Both the position numbers and the translations under genes were made by a program. Source: Alphaproteobacteria bacterium (lineage in GTDB: Bacteria; Pseudomonadota; Alphaproteobacteria; Thalassobaculales; Thalassobaculaceae). Taken from it: a stretch of DNA of 64,000 nt. Positions 17,363-25,973 of the stretch are shown here, piece after piece; the stretch's first letter is position 1, and every line of letters begins with the position of its first letter. The notes under the pieces are model-generated. The model was not told the origin of the DNA, did no database searches, and saw nothing but the letters and a program-made list of their open reading frames with translations. The stretch is taken from NCBI GenBank assembly GCA_022822665.1, contig JAJEAR010000082.1, positions 62,001 to 126,000 on the forward strand, in the 5' to 3' direction.

Positions 17363-18526
17363 TCATGCCGCCGCGAGAAGGGATGACAGTTCCTCCAGGC
17401 CGATCACTTCGACGTCCTCGCCCCTGGGGTAGCGTTCGACGCCCGAATACACGACGAAGGAGCGCTTCGGTTCGTGGTCCTGCCGCGCGTGGCGAAATCC
17501 CTTGTCGAGCCTCGGTGCGCGACCGCGTTTGATTTCCACCGCCCACAGGTCTCCGCCCGCCATCTCGAGCAGCAGGTCGATTTCGGCGCCGGCAGCGGTT
17601 CGGTGGAACCACGGCCTCGCGCGTTCCGGGGCCGCGCCGAGGAGGTTCTCCACGACGAACCCTTCCCAGCTCCCGCCGGCGACCGGATGGCCCAGCACCG
17701 CGTCCCGGTCATCGAGACCGAGCAGCGCGTGCACGATTCCGCTGTCGCGGACATAGACCTTCGGGGATTTCACCAGGCGCTTGCCGAGTTTGGCGTGAAA
17801 CGGCGGCAGACGCCGCACCAGCAGGAGATCGACGAGCAGATCGAGATAGCGGGCGACTGTCTTGCCATCGACAGCAAGGCTGCGTGCGAGTTGGGCCGCG
17901 TTGAGCAGGCCACCCTGCATGTGGGCCAGCATGGTCCAGAAGCGCCGCAGCGTTTCCGCCGGCACGCGCGGACCCAGTTGCGGAATGTCACGCTCAAGGT
18001 AGGTGCGGACGAAATTCTCCCGCCAGACCGCGCTGGTATCGTCGCCATCGGCGAGAAAACTGTCCGGGTATCCGCCCCGGATCCAGAGCTCGTCCCGCGC
18101 CCCGCCGCCAACTTCATGAACGGTGAGCGGCCCGAGTTCGACACAGGCGATGCGCCCGGCAAGTGACTCTCCCGACTGCTTGAGCAGGTCGATCGACGCA
18201 GGACCCAGAAGCAGGAACCGGCCAGCCCGGATGCCGCGGCGGCGCCCCTCGTCGATGAGGCCGCGAAGGGTCTGGAACAGTTCCGGCGCTCGCTGCACCT
18301 CGTCGATGATCACCAGATCGCCCGAGTGCCTGGACAGGTAGTGTACGGCATCGCTCAGCTTCTCTCGGTCCGCCGGGTCCTCGAGGTCGAGATAGATGTT
18401 GGGCCGCTCTTCGGCGATGACCCCGGCCAGGGTGGTCTTGCCCGTCTGGCGCGGGTCGAGCAGGGCCACGGCCGGGAACTGGTCAGGGCGGGTACGGACG
18501 AGTTGCGATTTCTGACGGGGTATCAT
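17363..18526 (-). CDS. DUF4143-type AAA ATPase with altered Walker A
   Basis: The 387-residue protein has the order usual for this very mobile family: an N-terminal AAA_14 ATPase (residues about 15-140), then a winged-helix and DUF4143 domain with a PD-(D/E)XK-like end (AEIDLLLEM and AVEIKRG). Walker B is VIIDEVQ. Walker A reads LLDPRQTGKTT, with Asp24 where the first glycine is expected, which may disable nucleotide binding. The ATG at 18526 starts the family-like MIPRQK. The role of the family is unclear; members are common in genomic islands. A frameshifted second copy lies at 28714. Confidence 0.85.
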   Translation of the reverse strand: MIPRQKSQLVRTRPDQFPAVALLDPRQTGKTTLAGVIAEERPNIYLDLEDPADREKLSDAVHYLSRHSGDLVIIDEVQRAPELFQTLRGLIDEGRRRGIRAGRFLLLGPASIDLLKQSGESLAGRIACVELGPLTVHEVGGGARDELWIRGGYPDSFLADGDDTSAVWRENFVRTYLERDIPQLGPRVPAETLRRFWTMLAHMQGGLLNAAQLARSLAVDGKTVARYLDLLVDLLLVRRLPPFHAKLGKRLVKSPKVYVRDSGIVHALLGLDDRDAVLGHPVAGGSWEGFVVENLLGAAPERARPWFHRTAAGAEIDLLLEMAGGDLWAVEIKRGRAPRLDKGFRHARQDHEPKRSFVVYSGVERYPRGEDVEVIGLEELSSLLAAA

Positions 18527-18980
18527 CCTTGCAAGTATGGTACGCAATGCCACATACGCGAGGATTATATGAGTTGTGGACCTGATCCATCCCGGTGAGA
18601 TCACTCTCGCATGTCATGAGTGCAAGGACAGGACGGGAGCAGGCTGTACGGGTCCGGTGCGATCGTTCCGCGGCTCGAAGCGGCCACCGGACGGATAATC
18701 GACGTCGTCGTTCCCGACGAGGCTTCCCCGGACCTGCCTGGCGCGTGTTCCGCGACGGAGCCGGACCGGGCCGCACCGGTGGAGCGCAAGGCGCGCGCCT
18801 TCCCGGATTATCCGGCCTGCCAGATGTTCGAGCAGGCGATCAGCGACGCGGTGCCCGCGCGACGGACACGGTGATCGACTGCACGATGCCCACCGGGCAG
18901 GTCACCACGGTGCGCGCCGCCGCCGGCTGTCGTGCCGGAGAAGCACGGGACGCCGACGGTGGACCGGACCATCCCCGGCC
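18527..18980. other. Intergenic DNA without a convincing gene
   Basis: This stretch lies between the ATPase start and the GST stop. Short forward frames (for example 18620-18874, with a segment reading GRIIDVVVPDEASPD) look unlike random high-GC translation and might be gene remnants, but I cannot assign them. An A/T-rich stretch near 18530-18600 probably contains the ATPase promoter. Confidence 0.4.
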
Positions 18981-19595
18981 TCAGCCACTGAACTCGGACG
19001 CCACCATCGACTCGCGCTGCCTGAACTGCTCGAACCAGGCCGTGAGGCTCGGATGTCCGGCACGCCAGTCGATCGTGTCGCTGAAGCGAAAGTCGAGGTA
19101 GGCGAGGGAGCAGGCGACAGCGATGACGCCAACGTCGATCCGGCCGGCCAATTCCTCCGCCTTCGTCTCCAAATGGTCGACGGTGCGCGTGATCTTGCGC
19201 AGCTGGGCCTCGTACCAGCCGTCCCACCGGTACTCCGGGGGCTTCGCCGTGACGTCGAACCGCAACAGTACGCCGGATTCCATGATCCCGTCGCCGAGCG
19301 ACTGCAGGTACAGGGCGTTCCAGCGCTCGTCGCCCCCGGGAAGAACCCTGCGGTGCGTATCCATCAGGCTGTCGAGGTACTCGCAGATGAACTTGGAGTC
19401 GGGAATGGTCCGGCTGTCGTCGGTGACCAGGACCGGAACCTTGCCGACCGGATACAGCTCGTTGACCGTCTCGTCCATCACGAGCGGCGAGATGGTGCGA
19501 TACAGTACGTCGATTCGATCGCGAATACCGCCTTCGTGGGCGCTCACGACGACCTTGCGAACGAAGGGTGATGAGGGAGAGCCATACAGGTGCAT
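18981..19595 (-). CDS. Glutathione S-transferase family protein
   Basis: The 204-residue protein has the GST order: a thioredoxin-like N-terminal domain starting MHLYGSPSSPFVRKV (Ser in the active-site loop), the cis-proline segment PVGKVPVLV, the ESK-like IPDSKFICEYLD, and an all-helical C-terminal domain ending near TAWFEQFRQR. The ATG at 19595 has AAGGAG upstream. It is transcribed with the three SDR genes that precede it (16-nt gap), suggesting a common catabolic or detoxifying operon. Confidence 0.85.
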   Translation of the reverse strand: MHLYGSPSSPFVRKVVVSAHEGGIRDRIDVLYRTISPLVMDETVNELYPVGKVPVLVTDDSRTIPDSKFICEYLDSLMDTHRRVLPGGDERWNALYLQSLGDGIMESGVLLRFDVTAKPPEYRWDGWYEAQLRKITRTVDHLETKAEELAGRIDVGVIAVACSLAYLDFRFSDTIDWRAGHPSLTAWFEQFRQRESMVASEFSG

Positions 19596-19611
19596 CGTTC
19601 GTTCTCCTTGC

Positions 19612-20466
19612 TCAGAGGCCGTTCTGGGCGCCGCCGTCGATGGGTATCGCGGCACCGGTGATGAACCCGGCGGCATCGCTCGCCAGGAAGGCCACGAGCG
19701 CGCCGATCTCCTCCGGCCGGCCGAGCCGCTTCAGGGAGGTCGGGGCAGCCATGCGCTCACGCACCTCCTCGACGGTGATGCCTTCGTTCCTCGACACCAT
19801 GGCCACACGCGAGTCGTTGAGTTCCGTTACCACGGTGCCGGGCAGGATCGCGTTACAGCGAATGTTGTCCGGTCCGTGCTCGACCGCGATGGCCTTGGTC
19901 AGTCCGATCATGCCCGCCTTCGCCGCGACATAGGCCCCCGCGCCGGCGAGAGGCTTGACGCCCCAGATGGAGGAGTTGTTGATGATGGATCCGCCGCCGC
20001 GTTCGCGCATCGAGGGGATCACCGCCTGGCAGAAGCGGGCCGCACCCTTGATGCAGAGGTCGAACTGGATGTCCCACGCGTACTCGCCGATATCCAGGAA
20101 CGGCCCCGCACCCGTCGGAACACCCGCGTTGTTGAACAGGATGTCGATGCCGCCGAACGTCTCGACCGCGGTATCGACGCAGCGCCGGATGTCCTCCTCC
20201 TTCGCTACATCGACGCTCACACCGATCGCCTCGACGCCGATCGCCCTCAACTCCGCCACGCGTTCGTCGAGCCGCGAGGCGCTGCCGCCAACCTGGTGGA
20301 AGGAGCCGGTGCTCAGGTCGTCCCGCCGCTCGGTTAGACCAGTGCTCACGATGCGCGCTCCCATGCGGGCCATCGCCAAGGCGGCCGCGTGCCCCATGCC
20401 CTTCGCGCGGGTCGCGCCGGTGACGATCGCCACCTTTCCGTCCAGGGGTCTCTCGGCTGAAGTCAT
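19612..20466 (-). CDS. SDR-family oxidoreductase
   Basis: This 284-residue short-chain dehydrogenase has the cofactor loop VTGATRAKGMG (about residues 16-26), NNAG and the catalytic YVAAK with an upstream NNSS serine. The TGATRAKG loop is longer than the classical TGxxxGIG. It shares with the SDR at 21260 an NDSRV segment after the NAILPG motif and a C-terminus ending in GL, so the two are close paralogues. The Ser-Tyr-Lys triad is intact. Substrate unknown. Confidence 0.87.
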   Translation of the reverse strand: MTSAERPLDGKVAIVTGATRAKGMGHAAALAMARMGARIVSTGLTERRDDLSTGSFHQVGGSASRLDERVAELRAIGVEAIGVSVDVAKEEDIRRCVDTAVETFGGIDILFNNAGVPTGAGPFLDIGEYAWDIQFDLCIKGAARFCQAVIPSMRERGGGSIINNSSIWGVKPLAGAGAYVAAKAGMIGLTKAIAVEHGPDNIRCNAILPGTVVTELNDSRVAMVSRNEGITVEEVRERMAAPTSLKRLGRPEEIGALVAFLASDAAGFITGAAIPIDGGAQNGL

Positions 20467-20499
20467 TTGCCCCTCCGGGGAGAAGTGTCTGTTCGTGGT

Positions 20500-21246
20500 C
20501 TACTCGGCCGCGTTGGCCGCCGCCTGGAGAGCCGGCGTCGGGCCGCACATGATTGCTCCATCGGCGACAATGGCCTCGCCGTTCACCCAGGAGGCGTCGT
20601 CGGACGCGAGGAAGTGGATGACGGCCGCCATTTCCTCCGGCCTGGCGACACGCCCGAGCGGGGAAGAGATCCTGGCGTAGTTGTTCACCCACCCCATGGC
20701 GGTGTCGGTCGTGCTCGGACAGATCGCATTGACCCGGATGCCCTGCGGCGCCAGTTCGATCGCCGCGCATCGGGTGAGGTTGACGATCGGCGCCTTGGAG
20801 ATCACGTACCCGCTGATGCCCGAGCCGGATCGCTGGAACGCCAGCGAGGCGGTGTTCACGATCGCCCCGCCGGTTCCCATCCGTTTCGCGGCCTGCCGGA
20901 TGCCGTAGATGACACCCATGACGTTGACTTCGAACTGTTTCCGGTAGGCGTCGGACTCTTCATCCATGATCCGGTTGCCGACGATCATCATGCCGGCGTT
21001 GTTGACCGCGATGTCCAGCCGCCCGTGCTCGTCCACCGCCCGCTGCATCAGGGCTTCCACCTCGGCTTCGACCGAGACGTCGGTCCTGACGAAGATGCCG
21101 CCGATCTCCGTCGCCTTCGCCTGCGCATCGGCCATGTCGGCCAGGACCACCCTCGCCCCGGCGGCGGCAAACCGGGTTGCCGTCGCGAAGCCGATGCCGC
21201 CCGCCGCGCCTGTGATTACCGCTACCTTGTCATCCAGAGAGAACAT
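20500..21246 (-). CDS. SDR-family oxidoreductase, classical type
   Basis: At 248 residues it has the normal classical SDR length. The NAD(P) loop is TGAAGGIG (about residues 13-20), acidic residues after the second strand (VVLADMAD) suggest NAD preference, NNAG is present, and the catalytic residues are in TASLAF and YVISK. It lies between two SDR genes that are more similar to each other than to it. Same operon direction, gaps of 33 and 13 bases. Confidence 0.87.
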   Translation of the reverse strand: MFSLDDKVAVITGAAGGIGFATATRFAAAGARVVLADMADAQAKATEIGGIFVRTDVSVEAEVEALMQRAVDEHGRLDIAVNNAGMMIVGNRIMDEESDAYRKQFEVNVMGVIYGIRQAAKRMGTGGAIVNTASLAFQRSGSGISGYVISKAPIVNLTRCAAIELAPQGIRVNAICPSTTDTAMGWVNNYARISSPLGRVARPEEMAAVIHFLASDDASWVNGEAIVADGAIMCGPTPALQAAANAAE

Positions 21247-21259
21247 CCATCGGCTCCGT

Positions 21260-22096
21260 TCAAAGACCTTCCATTTCCCCGCCGTCGACCCTGAGCGCCA
21301 CGTCGGTAACGAAGCTCGACATGTCGCTCGCGAGGAACGCGACCACCTCCGCGATCTCCTCGGGCCGTCCGACGCGTCCCAGGGCGAGGGGAGCCGCCAT
21401 CATCTCGCGCGCCTCGTCCTCGCTCACCCCGTGTGCCGCCGACATCCTTCGCACCCGCGAGTCATTGATGGTCGTCCTGATCGGTCCCGGAAGGATCGCG
21501 TTGCAGCGAATGTTATCGCGGCCGTGCTCGATGGCGATCACCCGGGTCAGACCGATGACACCGAGCTTGTTGGATGCGTAGATGCTCGACCGCTCCCGTG
21601 GCCTGACCGCCCAGTTCGACGACATGTTGACGATCGAGCCGCCGCCGCCCCGGATCATCACCGGCATCACGGCCCTGCACAGTGCCGCCGCACCCTGCAC
21701 GTGCACCCGGTACTGCAGGTCCCACGCGGACTCGGTTGTTTCGAGGAAGGACCCCGCGCCAGCGATAATGCCGGCGTTATTGTACAGGATGCCGATCCGG
21801 CCGAGCTCGCGTTCGGTCCGCGCGACGCAGTCGGCGACGTTCGAAGCATCCGTCACGTCGAGCCGGGAGACGAGCGCACGCACGTTCGGGCCGCGCAGTT
21901 CCTCGGCCCGGTGTTCGAGGTCGTTGGGCCCGACGCCCACCTCGTGAATGGCGGCCATTGAGAGATCCGGCCTGCGGCCGGTCACCACGACGTCGGCTCC
22001 GTACCGGGCCAGCGCGCGCGCCGCGGCGAATCCGATACCGTCGGCACGACCGGCTCCGGTCACGATGGCAACCCTGCCATGGAGCATCGCGTTCAT
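21260..22096 (-). CDS. SDR-family oxidoreductase, paralogue of the 19612 gene
   Basis: The 278-residue SDR shows VTGAGRADGIG, NNAG, serine in MSSNW and catalytic YASNK. It shares the NAILPG...NDSRV block and GL ending with the SDR at 19612. The ATG at 22096 begins just ahead of the Rossmann strand; a TTG at 22120 with CGGAG directly before it is a possible longer start. It follows the broken TRAP permease genes and was probably in one operon with them. Confidence 0.84.
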   Translation of the reverse strand: MNAMLHGRVAIVTGAGRADGIGFAAARALARYGADVVVTGRRPDLSMAAIHEVGVGPNDLEHRAEELRGPNVRALVSRLDVTDASNVADCVARTERELGRIGILYNNAGIIAGAGSFLETTESAWDLQYRVHVQGAAALCRAVMPVMIRGGGGSIVNMSSNWAVRPRERSSIYASNKLGVIGLTRVIAIEHGRDNIRCNAILPGPIRTTINDSRVRRMSAAHGVSEDEAREMMAAPLALGRVGRPEEIAEVVAFLASDMSSFVTDVALRVDGGEMEGL

Positions 22097-22109
22097 TGTC
22101 CGGTTCCGT

Positions 22110-22578
22110 TCACTGCCCAACTCCGTTCGTTGCGCGGTCCGGTGCCCGCCGGGAGGCGATGAACCGCGAGTGCGTTCCCTGCTGCTCCGGGTTCGGGAAC
22201 CGGTGGCTAGAAGACCAGGCGGGGAGATACAGGATGATCTCCGGTATCGCGATGCAGATCCCCAGGCCCAGGATCATCAGCAGGACGAACGGCGTGATCG
22301 AGCGATAGATGTCCGCCCGCACTTCCCCCGACGAAACGGTTCATCGTCTCGTACAGGTCCTCGGCGATGCCGAAGCGCTCGAGCATGTTGGCCATGAACA
22401 CGAAGAGCGGGACCGCGATGAACTCGAAGCTTGATGTCATTCCGAAGGACTTGAGGACCAGCATCGAGATCGCGCCCGGCCCCCAGAAGATGTAGACCAG
22501 CAAACCGCTCAGGCCGCCCAGCGCGAGGAAAAGGAACATGCATCCGAAAAACAGGACCGAGAACTCGATCGCGGTCAT
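22110..22578 (-). pseudogene. TRAP transporter large permease (DctM), internally deleted and frameshifted
   Basis: An intact DctM has about 430 residues. Here the first ~88 are present from the ATG at 22578 (start MTAIEFSVLFFGCMFLFLAL, a loop with VYIFWGPGAIS, then VPLFVFMANMLERFG and NRFVGGSAGG). Near 22322 the reading switches frame to a C-terminal end (ADIYRSITPFVLLMILGLG, then IAIPEIILYLP) that runs to a stop at 22110. About 300 residues between these parts are missing. The ATG overlaps the dctQ stop by four bases, as in working TRAP operons, so this is a decayed transporter. Confidence 0.85.
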
Positions 22579-22910
22579 TGGCCCGCGCCCCCGGGATCGG
22601 CCTCGGGCTCGAGCGCATCCGGATCGACGAGCCGGATGGCCTGACGAATGCACCGTGCGAGCCAGGACAGACTCAGCAGGAACATGCCGAGGGGAATCAT
22701 GAACTTGGCGGGATAGACGCGGCCTTCCCAGGCACCGTTCGAGGAGACCTCGCCCATCACGTAGGACTTGGAGGCCAGATCCCAGCCCTTGGTGACCATG
22801 ATCCAGGCGAACACCGCGATCAACGCGGTGCTGACGAACTGGTCGATCGCCGCCTGCACGCGGACCGGTGCCCGTTGCAGGCCGACGCACCATGCTATCG
22901 TGCACTTCAC
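22575..22910 (-). pseudogene. TRAP transporter small permease (DctQ), 5'-truncated
   Basis: The 111 codons correspond only to the second half of a DctQ protein (usually 160-190 residues): the conserved region starts at about residue 11 (LQRAPVRVQAAIDQF) and continues through a helix (STALIAVFAWIMV), the SSNGAWEG loop and PAKFMIPLGMFLL. The first two membrane helices are missing, and the frame opens with GTG in the LysR promoter region. No DctP receptor gene is nearby. Together with the deleted dctM it marks a dead transporter operon. Confidence 0.75.
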
Positions 22911-22951
22911 CTGACCGACGCTGAGGTGCGACCGGTCCCGGAGGGCACGCG

Positions 22952-23905
22952 ATGAACCTGAGGCAGCTCGAGATCTTCGGTGCCGTCATGTCGACTGGAA
23001 CCACCGTGGGCGCCGCACAACTGCTGCACATCTCGCAGCCCGCGGTCAGCAACACCATCCAGAACATGGAGGCCGGGCTCGGGTTTCCCCTGTTTCACCG
23101 TAGCCGCGGGCGTCTGCAGCCGACCGACGAGGCGAACCTCCTCTACGAACGCACCCAGAAGGTGTTCGAGGCGTTCGACTCCACGCAGTTCATCGTCGAC
23201 CAGCTGCGGGGAGGTCTGATCGGCGACCTTCGCGTGGTCTGCACGCCGAGCCTGGGAAGCACCCTGGTTCCGTTGTCCGTGGCGCGGTTTCGCGAGCAGC
23301 GACCGCAGGTCGAGGTCAGTATCGAGGTCGGGTCGCTGGAGTTCGTGTTCGAGTCCATCGAACGGGAGAGGGCCGATGTCGGTGTGTTCTTCCTCCCGCG
23401 AGAGCATCCGCTCACGATCTGCCGTCCGATCGCGAGTCTCGACATGCTCTGCGCCCTGCCGAGAGGACACCCGCTGGAGAGCAGGGACGTCATCGAGGCG
23501 TCCGATCTGGTCGGCCATCCCTTCATCTCCATGAATTCGAGCGAGCCTCTCGGGGCGCTCATCGAGAGCGCGTTCCACCTGGCGGGCGTCGAGATTCGAA
23601 GAGCCATCGAGGTCCGTTACGTTCAGACGGCGCGTGACCTCGTCGCTCTCAACCAGGGGGTCGCGCTGGTCGATCCCTTCGCCCTGCTGATCGCGGACCG
23701 GTACCCGGACCTGGTGTACCGCGCATTCCTGCCCAAGATCACCACGACGGCATCGGTCATTCACCTGAAAGCCCGTCCGCTGGGAGCCGTCCCGCGGCTC
23801 TTCATCAACGACCTGAGAGAAGTCACGAAGGGCCTCGACGACCACGAGGTGATCAAGGCCCATGGCAGGCCGATCGTGTACGATGGCGAGTTTCGCGGGG
23901 ACTGA
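22952..23905 (+). CDS. LysR-family transcriptional regulator
   Basis: The 317-residue protein starts with the LysR helix-turn-helix (MNLRQLEIFGAVMSTG, then AAQLLHISQPAVSNTIQNME) and has a type 2 periplasmic-binding-like effector domain from about residue 90. It is divergent from the TRAP remnant and SDR genes, the usual position for a LysR activator of a neighbouring catabolic operon. GGAGG precedes the ATG. It is complete although its probable transport target is broken. Confidence 0.92.
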   Translation: MNLRQLEIFGAVMSTGTTVGAAQLLHISQPAVSNTIQNMEAGLGFPLFHRSRGRLQPTDEANLLYERTQKVFEAFDSTQFIVDQLRGGLIGDLRVVCTPSLGSTLVPLSVARFREQRPQVEVSIEVGSLEFVFESIERERADVGVFFLPREHPLTICRPIASLDMLCALPRGHPLESRDVIEASDLVGHPFISMNSSEPLGALIESAFHLAGVEIRRAIEVRYVQTARDLVALNQGVALVDPFALLIADRYPDLVYRAFLPKITTTASVIHLKARPLGAVPRLFINDLREVTKGLDDHEVIKAHGRPIVYDGEFRGD

Positions 23906-24145
23906 CCACGCCGCCGTACGCCGTTCGGGGTTCTCGCCTTGGCTACACCGTGCTCGCCGCCTCGTCCCCGTGTACCGGTCCGTCCAGACCGGTGCGACAG
24001 TTCCTCCGATCGGCGGCTGCGGGTGCCGATCTGCCCGCATTGGCGGTGACTGCCGGGGATGGTGGGACCAGGCCGGTTGCGCCTCCGTAGCGTTGCCGGC
24101 GCGTCCGAGCCTCAGGACGGTGGGTGGCTCCCCAGGGCACGAAGC

Positions 24146-24170
24146 CGGGGGGTCGGTTCCCGGCCCCCCG
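24146..24170 (-). terminator. GC-rich hairpin after hyuB
   Basis: CGGGGGG (24146-24152) pairs with CCCCCCG (24164-24170) with an 11-base loop, eight bases beyond the hyuB stop codon. It lies in the gap between convergent lysR and hyuB; no U-run, so strength is uncertain. The remaining bases 23906-24145 show nothing recognisable. Confidence 0.45.
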
Positions 24171-24177
24171 CTCGTGT

Positions 24178-25962
24178 TCATTGACACCCGTCTTCTCCCC
24201 GGTCGAACGTCCAGGTCGCCGGGCCGCGCTCGTCGGCCATCTTCCTGCGCAGCGCCGCTGTGGCTGCCTCGTCGAACGACAGGCCATCGCGGCCGAGAAC
24301 TACTCCGTACTCGTCACGCGCCGCCTGAACGGAGACCTTGCGGTCGAGGACGTCCTCCAGCACCCGTTGCGGATCTCGCTCCAGGGGATCGCCCCAGCCC
24401 CCGCCACCACCGGTCTCGCGCACGAGAACGTCACCGGTGCCAAGCTCGATGACTTCCTTGGAGTGCAACACCTCGATCTCGCCGTTCACCCGCCGGATGT
24501 AGGAGCGCCACCGCGCGCCCGGCTTGCCACCGAAGATGCCCCATGGGCTCGAGGTGGCTCGGTCGTGGCGATGGCAGCTCCGCACCGGGCCGTGCAGGAT
24601 CTCGAACGAACGCCGCACCCCCAGACCACCGCGGAACTTGCCCGCGCCACCCGAATCGATGCGCAGTTCGTGCTCCAGGACGCGGACTGGGTAGCGCGAC
24701 TCCCAAGCCTCCACCGGTGGCGTCTGGACGTTGGTGAACCCGTGCTCGATATGGTCGATCCCGTCAGAATCCGACCGGGCGCCGATGCCGCCGGTGGTCA
24801 GGTCGGACGAACCGTAGAACTCGCCGCCCTGGTCCCGCCCGCCGAACGATGTCACCATGTTTCCGCCGCTCGGACAGGCCACCGCGTCATCACCGAGCGC
24901 GGGAACCAGCGCTCCGAGCACTGCGTCGTAGGCGCGCTGGCAGATCTGTCCCCGTAGCGCGATGGGGGCGGGACGGGTCGGATTGAACAGGCTCCCTTCG
25001 GGCGCGACGACCCGGATTGCCCGCACCGCACCTTCGTTGAGCGGCAGGTCGGGATCGGTCAGCCCCTTGATCGTGGCGTGTGCTCCCGACTCGGTGCCGG
25101 CGAGGTTCACGTTGATCGGGCCGTCCTGCTGCTCCGCAGTACCGGTGAAGTCGACGGTGATGCCGCTTCCGGCAACCTCCACCCTGCATGCTACGGGAAT
25201 CCGGTCTCGTTCCTTGCGGTGACTGTCTACCCAGTCGTCGAACTCGTAGACGCCGTCCGGAATCTGCATGATCTTCGCGCGCATGCGCCGTTCGGCTTGG
25301 TCGAACAGGATATCGAGGGAGCTTTCGATGACGTCGAGGCCGAGGCTCGCGATCATTTCGCAGTAGCCACGCACGCCGATCCGGCAGGCCGCGTACTGGG
25401 CCTCAAGGTCGCCGAGAACCGTCTCCGGCAGTCGGACGTTGTATCGTACCATGTCGTGGGAGGGCTTGAACGGCCTGCCCCCCTTCATCCACGGAATGGG
25501 CGGAATGATCAGGCCCTCTTGGTAGAGTTCCCGTGTGTTGGCCGACATGCTTCCCTGCTCCTGACCGCCCACATCCTCCTGGTGCGCCAGCACCGCGGCG
25601 AACGAGACGACCTCGTCGCCGTGAAAGATCGGGGCTACCATGATGATATCGGGGAGGTGGCTGCCACCGTTGTACGGATCGTTCAGGATGAACGAATCCC
25701 CCTCCGCCATGTCCTTGATCGGATATGCGGCGGTCACCGACTGCACCGCCGGTCGCATGGAGGTGAGGTGGATCGGGCAGGCGCATGCCTGGGAGATCGT
25801 GTCGCCGTCGGTCTTGAACAGGCCGCTGGAACCATCCTCGCCTTCCTTGACGATCACCGCCACCGCGCTGCGCAGCAGCGTGAACTGCATGGCGTTCGCC
25901 ACCGACTCCAGCCGGTTGCGGATGATCTCGACCGTGATTGGATCGACTTCGTTCTGGCGCAT
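24178..25962 (-). CDS. hyuB: Hydantoinase B/oxoprolinase family protein
   Basis: This 594-residue protein is the B subunit of an ATP-dependent hydantoinase/oxoprolinase/acetone-carboxylase-type enzyme. It begins with the family pattern DPITVEIIRNRLESVANAM and contains HLPDIIMVAPIF, the LRGQICQRAYDAVLGAL region and a glycine-rich GGGGGWGDP end. The ATG at 25962 lies 11 bases after the hyuA stop; a TTG at 25977 would overlap hyuA. With HyuA it hydrolyses a cyclic amide or related bond at the cost of ATP; the substrate is unknown. Confidence 0.93.
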   Translation of the reverse strand: MRQNEVDPITVEIIRNRLESVANAMQFTLLRSAVAVIVKEGEDGSSGLFKTDGDTISQACACPIHLTSMRPAVQSVTAAYPIKDMAEGDSFILNDPYNGGSHLPDIIMVAPIFHGDEVVSFAAVLAHQEDVGGQEQGSMSANTRELYQEGLIIPPIPWMKGGRPFKPSHDMVRYNVRLPETVLGDLEAQYAACRIGVRGYCEMIASLGLDVIESSLDILFDQAERRMRAKIMQIPDGVYEFDDWVDSHRKERDRIPVACRVEVAGSGITVDFTGTAEQQDGPINVNLAGTESGAHATIKGLTDPDLPLNEGAVRAIRVVAPEGSLFNPTRPAPIALRGQICQRAYDAVLGALVPALGDDAVACPSGGNMVTSFGGRDQGGEFYGSSDLTTGGIGARSDSDGIDHIEHGFTNVQTPPVEAWESRYPVRVLEHELRIDSGGAGKFRGGLGVRRSFEILHGPVRSCHRHDRATSSPWGIFGGKPGARWRSYIRRVNGEIEVLHSKEVIELGTGDVLVRETGGGGGWGDPLERDPQRVLEDVLDRKVSVQAARDEYGVVLGRDGLSFDEAATAALRRKMADERGPATWTFDRGEDGCQ

Positions 25963-25973
25963 CGTCTCGCTTC

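Noticed and set aside
18595-19101. A 168-codon plus-strand frame covering the gap and the end of the GST gene
   Set aside because: Half of it lies antisense to the GST gene and the remainder is arginine-rich; only a short inner part might be a relic.
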